Source: Eubacteriales Family XIII. Incertae Sedis bacterium (GTDB lineage Bacteria; Bacillota; Clostridia; Peptostreptococcales; Anaerovoracaceae). From it: DNA of 23,401 bases. This document shows positions 1 through 7,700 of the stretch, in pieces. The notes beneath the pieces are model-generated. The model was not told the DNA's origin. It worked only from the letters and a program-made list of their open reading frames with translations, and ran no database searches. The DNA lies in assembly GCA_031289235.1 (NCBI GenBank), contig JAITPU010000062.1, forward strand, positions 1 to 23,401. Direction: 5' to 3'. Position 1 is the stretch's first letter, and every line of letters begins with the position of its first letter. Both the position numbers and the translations under genes were made by a program.

Positions 1-21
1 GTTGAGTCTGAATTTTTTGAG

Positions 22-28
22 AAGGAGG
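22..28 (+). promoter_or_regulatory. Ribosome binding site of the aldehyde dehydrogenase gene
   Basis: A perfect AAGGAGG sits 8 bases before the ATG at 37. It fixes that start and shows that this genome uses strong Gram-positive-style Shine-Dalgarno sites. No promoter is visible in the 36 bases before the gene, so transcription probably begins outside the window. Confidence 0.85.
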
Positions 29-36
29 AATGTAAA

Positions 37-1464
37 ATGGCTTTAAATTATGTGGAATATGTATCCGGTCTGATGAAAAAAGGGCGCGGGGCCCAGAAGA
101 TCGCAGAGGGCTTCTCTCAGGAGAAAGTGGATCAGCTTACCGAGGCGGTCGCTTACGCCTTGACTGTTCCCGATACGGCGCTGAAATTCAGCGAAATGCT
201 CGTCGAGGAGTCAGGGATGGGCATCGCTCAGGACAAGCAGATCAAGATGTTCGGAAAAGTAAAAGGAAGCTACGCGCAGATGAAAGGAGAAAAATCCGTC
301 GGCCTGTGCCGCGTTGACGAGGAGAGCGGCATCAAGGTGTACGCGAAGCCCATGGGCGTGGTCGGCGCGATCATCCCTGTGACCAACGGCGAAGCCACCC
401 CTGTCGTCAAATCTCTTATGGCTCTCAAAACCAGGAACGCTATCATACTCGCGCCGCATCCCAAGGCGAAAAACACAAATTGGGCGATCACCGATCTGAT
501 CAGGAGCACTCTTAAAAAATTCGGCGCGCCCGAAGATCTTGTTCAGGCTGTCGATCCGGAATACGTTTCCGTGGAATGTTCTCAGCAGATCATGTTACAG
601 GCCGATTTCATATTGGCCACCGGCGGCACTCCAATGGTGAGGCAGGCGTATTCCTCAGGAAATCCCGCTATCGGCGTGGGCACCGGCAACGTCGTCTGCC
701 TCGTTGACGGAACCACGGATCTGGACAGCGTCGCGGACATGATCGTCCGCTCCAAAGCATTTGACAACGCCACGTCCTGCTCCACGGAGAACAACATTAT
801 AGTTTTTGAAAACGCTTACGACGATTTCGTAAAAGCCGTTGAAAAACACGGAGGATATCTGATCAGGGAGGGAAGCCCCGATAAGGACAGGCTCGTGAAG
901 ACTATTTGGCCTGAAACGCCGAAAAACCACGATCTCAACCGGCACATCGTCGCTCAGTCCGCCGAAAGGATCGCCGAAATCGCGGGCGTCAAAATTCCCG
1001 CGGGCGTCAAAATGATTCTTATGGAAGAAAATTCCGGATTTGGAAATGATTTCCCTCTCACCGGCGAAAAACTTTCCCCGATCGCGGAATTGAGAAAGTG
1101 CAGGGACTTTGAGGACGGCATAGATCAGATCCTGAAAATCCTCGAATATCAGGGCAAGGGGCATAGCATCGGCGTACATACAGTTCACGACGAGAGGGTC
1201 GCGGAGCTTGGCCGGCGCATCCCCGTGTGCAAGATATGCGTGAATCTTCCCCAGAGCCTTTCCAATTCCGGTTCATGGAACTGCGGCTTTCCGATGTCCA
1301 TGACGCTGGGCTGCGGGACTTGGGGGCACAACAGTATTTCTCACAACGCCACATGGAAAGACTTGCTCAACTTCACCTACGTCGCGCGTCCCATACCGTC
1401 ATGGCAGCCTGAGGACAAAGACTTGTTCAGCGACGCCGTGCGCGCGGCTTTCGGGCGGAGCTGA
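37..1464 (+). CDS. CoA-acylating aldehyde dehydrogenase, sulfoacetaldehyde dehydrogenase-like
   Basis: A 475-residue cytosolic enzyme of the CoA-acylating aldehyde dehydrogenase superfamily (EutE/PduP/AdhE-N/SauS). It should interconvert an aldehyde plus CoA and NAD(P)+ with an acyl-CoA. Visible marks are the nucleotide-binding stretch PVTNGEATPVVKSLMALKTRN at about 114-134 (here split by family-typical spacing), the AYSSGNPAIGVGTGN loop at 204-218, and the catalytic cysteine C248 in FDNATSCSTEN. The FDNATSCS form of the active-site loop and the length recall the sulfoacetaldehyde dehydrogenase (acylating) SauS group more than EutE or PduP, and no microcompartment-targeting N-terminus is obvious. 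The next gene is a class III aminotransferase, which could supply the aldehyde (sulfoacetaldehyde from taurine, or malonate semialdehyde from beta-alanine). Family assignment is firm; substrate is inference from resemblance and context. Confidence 0.85.
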   Translation: MALNYVEYVSGLMKKGRGAQKIAEGFSQEKVDQLTEAVAYALTVPDTALKFSEMLVEESGMGIAQDKQIKMFGKVKGSYAQMKGEKSVGLCRVDEESGIKVYAKPMGVVGAIIPVTNGEATPVVKSLMALKTRNAIILAPHPKAKNTNWAITDLIRSTLKKFGAPEDLVQAVDPEYVSVECSQQIMLQADFILATGGTPMVRQAYSSGNPAIGVGTGNVVCLVDGTTDLDSVADMIVRSKAFDNATSCSTENNIIVFENAYDDFVKAVEKHGGYLIREGSPDKDRLVKTIWPETPKNHDLNRHIVAQSAERIAEIAGVKIPAGVKMILMEENSGFGNDFPLTGEKLSPIAELRKCRDFEDGIDQILKILEYQGKGHSIGVHTVHDERVAELGRRIPVCKICVNLPQSLSNSGSWNCGFPMSMTLGCGTWGHNSISHNATWKDLLNFTYVARPIPSWQPEDKDLFSDAVRAAFGRS

Positions 1465-1524
1465 TGAAAGCTGATTGGCAGCGCAAAAAATCAAATGCTT
1501 AGCTATTCAGAGGCATGTTCCGCC

Positions 1525-1541
1525 GGGGCGGGAGCAGCCCC
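1525..1541 (+). other. Small GC hairpin between the dehydrogenase and the aminotransferase
   Basis: GGGGC at 1525-1529 and GCCCC at 1537-1541 form a 5-bp stem with a 7-base loop in the 116-base gap between the two enzyme genes. There is no T-run after it, so it is not a convincing terminator. It may be an mRNA processing or stability structure, or chance in a GC-rich spacer. Confidence 0.3.
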
Positions 1542-1580
1542 CTTTGAACAGCGGCTTATATAATGAAGGAGATTAATTTC

Positions 1581-2903
1581 ATGTCAAAGATCAGTGAGAT
1601 GAGCAAAAAATACAATCTGCACTCGTGGAGCGCGCAGGGCAAACTTAACCCGACGCCTGTCGTCAGGGCCGAGGGCGTTTATTTCTGGGACGAGGCGGGC
1701 AACAGGTATTGCGATATGTCCTCCCAACTCGTCAATTCCAATCTGGGCCACGGCAATAAAGCGATCATAGAAGCCATAAAAAATCAGGCGGATAAAATGG
1801 CGTTTATGGGACCCGGATACGCGGTGGACGTCCGTTCGGAGGCTGCGAAGAAGCTGATGGAATTTTCGGGATTCGAGGGCGGCAAGGTGTTTTTCACCAA
1901 CGCCGGCGCGGAGTCTAACGAGAACGCCGTCAAAATCGCGAAAGCTTTTACAAAAAAATGGAAGATATTCTCCATGTATAGATCCTATCACGGCGCGAGC
2001 ATAGGGGCTTCGTCCCTATGCGGCGAACCCAGGAGATTTTCGGCCGAACCCGGCGTCCCCGGATTCATCCACTTCGACGGCCCCTATGCGTACAGGGCGC
2101 CGAAAGCCTGCAAATTCGGTTCGGAAGAGGATATTGCGGAATTTTACTTGGAATTGCTGGAAAATCAGATCAAATACGAAGATCCTCAGATGATAGCCGC
2201 TGTTTTTCTGGAAACGGTAGTCGGTTCCAACGGCGTCCTGATCCCGCCTGAGGGCTATCTTAAAGGGGTGCGGGAACTCTGTACCAGATATGACATCATG
2301 ATGGTCTGTGATGAAGTCATGGCCGGGTTTTACAGGACGGGAAGCAGTTTCGCGTTCAGACAGTTTGACGTTGTTCCGGATATAGTCACTTTCGCAAAAG
2401 GCTCGACCTGCGGGTACGTGCCTCTCGGCGGCGTGATCGTAAATAAAGCAATCGCAGATTTCTTCGACGACCACAAGATGTTTTGCGGGCTTACTTACAG
2501 CGCGCATCTCGTCGGCTGCGCCGCCGCGATCGCCACGCTGAACGAATACGAGCGCCTTAATATCGAAGAAAACGTGAAAAAACAGGGGAAGCTCCTCGCG
2601 GACATTCTGGACGGTTTCGAGAAGAAGCACAGATCGGTCGGTCAGGTGAGGCATATCGGACTCTTGGCAATGGTGGAGCTTGTCAGGGACAAGGCGACTC
2701 GCGAACCTATCGTTCCTTTCAATAACGACGCCGGCGGCGTTATGCCCAAAATCATCGCTATGCTGAAAGCTGAGGGCTTCGCAACGTATTCCCACGAGAA
2801 TATGATCATCGTGGCTCCTCCTCTCATCATCGCCGAGGATGAACTGCGCGGCGCCATGAAGTTAATGGACAGGGTTCTGGATTCCGTAGACGCGATGATT
2901 TAA
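1581..2903 (+). CDS. Class III PLP-dependent aminotransferase (omega-amino acid / taurine-type)
   Basis: A 440-residue fold-type I, class III aminotransferase. Marks are FFTNAGAESNENAVKIA at 104-120, SYHGAS near 135-140, the cofactor aspartate D244 in VCDEVMAGFYRTG, and the Schiff-base lysine K273 in TFAKGSTCGYVPLGG. Enzymes of this class move an amino group from the end carbon of a substrate (taurine, beta-alanine, putrescine, GABA) to pyruvate or 2-oxoglutarate, leaving an aldehyde. The preceding acylating aldehyde dehydrogenase is the natural next step, so the pair probably forms an amine or aminosulfonate catabolic unit. I chose the ATG at 1581 because AAGGAG at 1566-1571 is 9 bases before it; an in-frame ATG at 1563 lies in front of that site. 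The gene is followed by a strong terminator. The exact substrate cannot be read from the sequence. Confidence 0.85.
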   Translation: MSKISEMSKKYNLHSWSAQGKLNPTPVVRAEGVYFWDEAGNRYCDMSSQLVNSNLGHGNKAIIEAIKNQADKMAFMGPGYAVDVRSEAAKKLMEFSGFEGGKVFFTNAGAESNENAVKIAKAFTKKWKIFSMYRSYHGASIGASSLCGEPRRFSAEPGVPGFIHFDGPYAYRAPKACKFGSEEDIAEFYLELLENQIKYEDPQMIAAVFLETVVGSNGVLIPPEGYLKGVRELCTRYDIMMVCDEVMAGFYRTGSSFAFRQFDVVPDIVTFAKGSTCGYVPLGGVIVNKAIADFFDDHKMFCGLTYSAHLVGCAAAIATLNEYERLNIEENVKKQGKLLADILDGFEKKHRSVGQVRHIGLLAMVELVRDKATREPIVPFNNDAGGVMPKIIAMLKAEGFATYSHENMIIVAPPLIIAEDELRGAMKLMDRVLDSVDAMI

Positions 2904-3027
2904 AGAGAGGGGAAATCCACCCTGTTTGAACGTTCCCTCTGAAGAAATGACGAAGTATGCCCGTACAATGGCAGGCGGCCGGAAAGTTTGAGGGCGACGG
3001 CGGCGGATCATAGCGGAAAATTAAGAA

Positions 3028-3064
3028 AGCGGACGGCTTATGACAAGCTGTCCGCTGTTTTATT
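3028..3064 (+). terminator. Rho-independent terminator of the dehydrogenase/aminotransferase pair
   Basis: A 12-bp stem (3028-3039 with 3045-3056, one G-U pair) encloses the 5-base loop ATGAC and is followed by GTTTTATT. This is the clearest intrinsic terminator in the window. It lies 124 bases after the aminotransferase stop codon. Confidence 0.85.
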
Positions 3065-3179
3065 GCGCCCGGAAATCGTTGCTTCGCCGATCTAACATTG
3101 CGCGCCGGGGCGGCACGGGTCCAAAATATGGAAATTATAACCTTAATTTAAATTAAAATGAAATAATGTAAAAAAATGG

Positions 3180-3208
3180 TTGACAAGTTGGAAGAAAATG
3201 GATATTAT
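3180..3208 (+). promoter_or_regulatory. Sigma-A-type promoter for the SLH protein and giant secreted protein genes
   Basis: TTGACA at 3180-3185, a 17-base spacer, and TATTAT at 3203-3208. The -35 is perfect and the -10 differs from TATAAT at one base. It implies a 5' untranslated leader of about 270 bases before the ATG at 3486, long enough to carry regulatory RNA. Confidence 0.8.
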
Positions 3209-3281
3209 TATGGCGGGACGATATCCACCCGGCTTCGCGGAACGCGCGCGGGATTTATGTTTCGGGGAGCTGTTTCCGATT

Positions 3282-3302
3282 TGTACTTTGATAATTGAAT
3301 AC
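3282..3302 (+). promoter_or_regulatory. BoxA-like antitermination motif in the SLH gene leader
   Basis: The bases TGTACTTTGATAATTGAATA closely resemble the BoxA-type sequence of Gram-positive rRNA operons (TGTTCTTTGAAAACT-like), which binds NusB-NusE. It sits about 75 bases after the promoter and about 185 bases before the start codon of a gene followed by a 5.8-kb gene. The resemblance is seen; an antitermination role is inference. Confidence 0.35.
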
Positions 3303-3485
3303 GGAGAGCGCGTAGCGCCAACGCGTGAAGCGGAGCGGTTTTCCCGCGTCCGCCCCTCTGCTCCGGCGAAACCATTTCTTTTGATAATAGTAACTAAAAT
3401 GTGCAAAATTTGTCGCAAATTGATCTGATAGTATTGAATATTATGAAAATATGGGGGATATAAATTGATACTCAGGAAGAAAAAG

Positions 3486-4556
3486 ATGAAAAAAATCATG
3501 ACGATGTTATTCGTCGCGGCACTGTTCCTGTCCGCGCCCGCGGATGTCGCGGCCGCTCAGTATCCTGATGTTAAATCCGGGCACTGGGCTTATGAAGCCA
3601 TATCGGATATGAGCGGGAGAGGTGTCGTAGAAGGTTTTCCCAACGGGAATTTCGCGCCGAACGAAGCCGTCACCTACGGCCAGTTCATAAAAATGGCGCT
3701 GATCGTCGGCGCCGAAGAGAATCCGGGCAACAGCGAATCCGGGAACTGGGCGCGGAAATATTACGACGGCGCGATCGAGAACGCGTATTTCACGAAATAC
3801 GACATCCCGCCCGCCGCTTTGTCCGCGAAAATTCCAAGAGGGCATATGGCGCTGATCATCAGCCGCGTTCTCGGAGATGCGCGCGTTAACCGCTATAACG
3901 AAATCCAAGCGCGCATCGTTGATATAGACGAAAAAACCCCGCTGGAATACGACATAACCAAGGCTTGCGCCGCCGGCGTGCTGACGGGATATCCCGACGG
4001 CACATTCAGGCCCGAGGGTTTTCTGTCCCGCGCGGAAGCCGCGACGGCGATTCACAGGCTCGCCGAAGAAAGCAAGCGGATATTGCCGTTATTGCCGTCA
4101 GAGGCGGAAGGAAAAGCGGAAAAGACCGTAGCGGAAAGATTCACGGAGCAAAGTCCGGCGGGGACAGGCTTTGGCAACGTGATCCATACTTCCAAATCCA
4201 AACGCCCGATATCGGAGGTCGTTGATAACTTGGAGGATTTTTCAAAGTCAGAGCTGGGAGATTACAGAAATTTAGATCATATAAAATACTATGAGATCGT
4301 AGAAGATTATCCCTATGAAATGAAAATAGTACACAATTTGATCGGCGGTGAAATGTTAGATATGGGATTCACGAAAGAGATCGAACAGCCCTATATTATT
4401 AAGGATAGAAAACTTGCTGAGATGTTTATCGGCGGAGCCGGCGGAACAGCGGTCACAATGCCTGAGAATACGGGCAGATTTCCGGACTATGATTTTATCG
4501 GGTTCGAAACCGTTTCGGATGACACCATGATTCTGATCCCGAATCCCAACAAGTAA
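3486..4556 (+). CDS. Secreted S-layer-homology (SLH) domain protein
   Basis: A 356-residue exported protein. Residues 1-24 are a signal peptide (MKK, hydrophobic core, cleavage near VAAA-QYPDV). Three SLH repeats follow at about 26-75 (YPDVKSGHWAYEAI, VVEGFPNGNFAPNEAVTYGQF), 84-130 (divergent), and 145-195 (VLTGYPDGTFRPEGFLSRAEA). SLH triplets anchor proteins non-covalently to secondary cell-wall polysaccharide. The C-terminal 150 residues match nothing I know and are coded by noticeably more AT-rich DNA (about 4220-4440). The start at 3486 has AGGAAG 6 bases upstream; an in-frame TTG at 3465 would put charged residues before the signal peptide. The giant secreted protein and pilus genes follow in the same direction, so a surface-anchoring role for that system is plausible. 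Confidence 0.85.
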   Translation: MKKIMTMLFVAALFLSAPADVAAAQYPDVKSGHWAYEAISDMSGRGVVEGFPNGNFAPNEAVTYGQFIKMALIVGAEENPGNSESGNWARKYYDGAIENAYFTKYDIPPAALSAKIPRGHMALIISRVLGDARVNRYNEIQARIVDIDEKTPLEYDITKACAAGVLTGYPDGTFRPEGFLSRAEAATAIHRLAEESKRILPLLPSEAEGKAEKTVAERFTEQSPAGTGFGNVIHTSKSKRPISEVVDNLEDFSKSELGDYRNLDHIKYYEIVEDYPYEMKIVHNLIGGEMLDMGFTKEIEQPYIIKDRKLAEMFIGGAGGTAVTMPENTGRFPDYDFIGFETVSDDTMILIPNPNK

Positions 4557-4657
4557 GATAAGGTGAAAAACGCCGCCGCGAAGCGATGGTGTCCGAGGCG
4601 GAGAAAATATCGCGAGCTGGATAAAGCGTAAATAAAGCGGATTTTTTAGTCGGTGGC

Positions 4658-4686
4658 GCAATAGTTAAGGTCTGCTTTTCTATTGC
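4658..4686 (+). other. Hairpin between the SLH gene and the giant gene
   Basis: GCAATAG at 4658-4664 pairs perfectly with CTATTGC at 4680-4686 across a 15-base loop, ending 32 bases before the ATG at 4719. There is no T-tail. It could tune translation or mRNA processing between the two genes; its length allows chance. Confidence 0.3.
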
Positions 4687-4718
4687 CGTGATAACGATTG
4701 CCGAAAGGGAGATTTTTT

Positions 4719-7700
4719 ATGTACCGCAAATATCACAAAATTTTCCGGCGAATGCTGACCGTAGCGTTGACGGCCGCCATGATAACCGGGTTAACGCCGC
4801 CGCTCGCGTCAAGCGCGGAAACCGTAACGATCCGGACAACGCATTACAACCTTATCACAGGCGTCGTATTCGCCTGGTGCAATTCCTCGGGCGTATGGCA
4901 GAACGGAATCAAACCGGGTTCGGTTTACAGCTATTATAATACTGTTTTCGTCGGGAACAACTATGAAAACGTAATAGTTTACAACTATAATTCAAGCGTG
5001 GCTTCGTCGGGCAGTCAGGGATATTTTAATTTTGACGACAGTCAGAGATATCACTGGAACAAAAACAGTGTAACGCAAACTAAATATGATTATGACAGAA
5101 ATTATACGCTAAACGCCGCCTCCGGGATTTTCCTGGACGGAATGAATTCATATAACCCGTCTACGGGGAATATAGCGATCCATTTCAGCGGAAGCCTGAT
5201 CGGGGGCTACGATGTAAAGACGGCGATAGCGAGCGGATATCTTTCAAAAGTCGAAGCTCTTCTCGGCGGCGCCTCCAGCGCTAACAAGGCCGCGTTGGAC
5301 GCCATGAATCCGGGCAAAAGCAGCTTCAATAAAAATGTGAAGGGCTACATGTATTTCTTCCCGGCGATAATCCAATACGATGTGATTACGACCAAAGAGA
5401 TTTATCCGCCTGCTGAGACGCCTACCCTTGGCGCCCTTACCGCGTATCTCGACCTGCCGTCCACCGGCGTCCGCAATCAGGCCTATACCGTGAAGGACGC
5501 TTCAGTGATCAGCGGCCTCACGGTGAAAGACGCCGTACTGAAAAAGAAGAAGGGCGGAGAATGGCAGACGCTGGTTACATGGCCGGGTCCCGGTAAGGCC
5601 GAACGGAATACCGGCGGTAAAATAGATCAGACGGAAGACAGTGCCTGTGAAATCACCTATGAGCTGACTGTCACAGCTACGAACGGCGCAACCGGCATGG
5701 ATACGAAAAAAATAATTATCCGGGACGACCGTTCAACGGAGATCAAGGCCGAACTTTCCGTGCCGAACGTCGTTTACGAAGGGCATTCGGTGCGAGCAAG
5801 CGATAACAGCAGGTATTACGTAAACGGCGAATATGTTCCCAGCGTAGAGATGTATAACGCGGGCGACGCGAGAAACGAATACGCGGCTTCGCCAGACTCC
5901 GGCGCGATGATGGAACCGCTGGAAGTGTATGACAGGGAGATAACTTGGCCCAAAACGGGGAATTACAGCGTGACTCTGAACATTGCCAGCCCTATCGACG
6001 GCAAAAAAGACAGCGACACGAAGCCCGTCGAGGTATTGAAAACCCCGGCGATTTTCGGCAATCTCTCGGGCAACCCGATGGAAAACCGAAAACAGACTGT
6101 CGCCGGGCAGATCGTCACGAATCCCAATTATCCGCTGAGAGAAGTATGGGTAGAAATCAAAGAAAAAGAAAGCGGAGAAAGCGTAAAATTATATAAAGGA
6201 AGCGAGCTTGTCAATTCAGAGAATATAAAGACCAGGAAGATCGAAGAGAAGGGGTCTGATAAATATTTCACAAACATTGAGTTGCCTTTTCTTACGAAAT
6301 ATCATGAAAGAAAAGATTTTATATACACTATATACGCGGAAGATTCGCGCGGGCAGACCGCGCGGTTCGAGCGCGAGTTTACTGTCGTGCCCGACAGGTC
6401 GCCTCAGCCGGACATAGGGCTCGCGACGGAGTTTATCAGAAAAGCGGGAAGCAATACGGCGGAGATCGCCGTCGCAGATCTTTCCAAGGCTGATCCCGGC
6501 GATCAGCTGGAGCGGATCTGGTATGTTTCGTCCGCGGGCATATTTAAAAATGCGGAAGAAATCTCCGGCTACGCGGATCTCGCTTTTGGCGCGGGGCGGG
6601 AAATCAGCTTTGAAAAGGAAGGCGTCGGCCCTGTGGATGTGAAAATCCGTGTAAAGGACGTCTGGACAGACGAGACGCTGCCGGAATACATAAACGAGAG
6701 CGATTACCACACGGCGGAATCGGGCGTATACCGGACAGAAGTAAGTAATGTCGCGCCTGTGGTCAGTTTGGAAGCGCGCAAGGCGAAAAAGGCGGAGATA
6801 TTGCTGTTGGCTGCCTCGCAGGCGGAGTACGCCGACATAACGGCGCGAAAGAACGAACTGGAAAGGATGTTCATCGAAAAGGGGATAGACGCGAATCTCG
6901 TTCTCAGAAAGCTGGAACCCTTGCCGGCGGAAACTCCCGGCGTAAACAGAATATTCGACATCGAAAAAGCTTTCGGCGCCAATGGGAAAAATTCCTTTTT
7001 AGAAAAAAATTCCTTTACCGTGGATAACGACACATTTTATCTGATGACGGGGGAATGGAAAGGGGGGAATTCGTCGTACTATCCGCAGGCTCCCTACCGG
7101 CTGACAGCCTATGACGCGCGGACCGGAAATGAAAAATGGGCTTATTCCATGAACAGCGGCGTATCCGGCGAATTTGGACACGACGACGTGAATAAATACC
7201 TGTATTTCTACAGCGACACTCAGACGCGCGTCTTCGACAAGTATGCCGGCGCCTGCCTCGGCGTCCTGAATTTCCCGGTAGGGAAGCAGAATTATATAGT
7301 GAACGAAAATCTGTACTATTTCAGAAACAACGGTGTTTACAGAGCCGATCTGAAGAAGGGAGAAGCGGAACGCGTTTACGCGACGCCCGTTTCAGGTCCT
7401 TCGCGCATGATCGGCGGCAAAATACATTTTTTTACCAATAAAGGCGACGGCGAGATCTACAGGGGGATATTTGACCCTGAGTCGGAAAAAATCGTCATGC
7501 GCCGGCTGCCGACAAGCGATGATCCTGCCTGGTCGCAATCCCGGTGCATCGGGATCGACTCGGGAGGAGTCGTCGTCGTGGCGGCGGAATCTCCGTATAC
7601 AGGCGGTTACAACGCCAAAGCGGTTGCTACCAACATATATGACGCCGGCGACGCGCTGATCAAGACCATAAGCGTTCAGTCGCCCACCCCCGTTTACGAT

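Larger units (their letters stand above)
2904..3464. other. 561-base gene-free region: terminator, promoter and long leader
   Basis: No credible gene is present. From left to right it holds a weak hairpin (AGAGGG at 2906-2911 against CCCTCT at 2935-2940), the terminator at 3028-3064, an AT-rich stretch at about 3125-3180, a near-consensus promoter at 3180-3208, and a GC-rich leader at about 3220-3370 with short inverted repeats (CGCGT at 3309-3313 against ACGCG at 3321-3325) and a BoxA-like motif at 3282-3296. The last 90 bases before the SLH gene turn AT-rich again. Open frames across it on both strands start or end inside the promoter and look like shadows. Confidence 0.6.

Noticed and set aside
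1559..1564. TATAAT before the aminotransferase as a promoter -10
   Set aside because: No -35-like hexamer lies 16-18 bases upstream, and it overlaps the ribosome binding site region.
2016..2795. 259-codon open frame on the minus strand
   Set aside because: Opposite the aminotransferase, whose motifs prove the plus strand; no own start signals.
3180..3428. 82-codon plus-strand frame in the SLH leader
   Set aside because: It begins within the -35 box of a strong promoter, so it could not be translated from that transcript, and no ribosome binding site precedes it.
3143..3499. 118-codon minus-strand frame across the SLH leader
   Set aside because: It runs through the promoter and the SLH signal-peptide codons, and its ends are AT-rich hydrophobic nonsense; not a credible gene.
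4573..4601. CCGCC/GGCGG inverted repeat after the SLH gene as a terminator
   Set aside because: Five-base arms, a 19-base loop and no T-tail in a GC-rich spacer; chance is likely.
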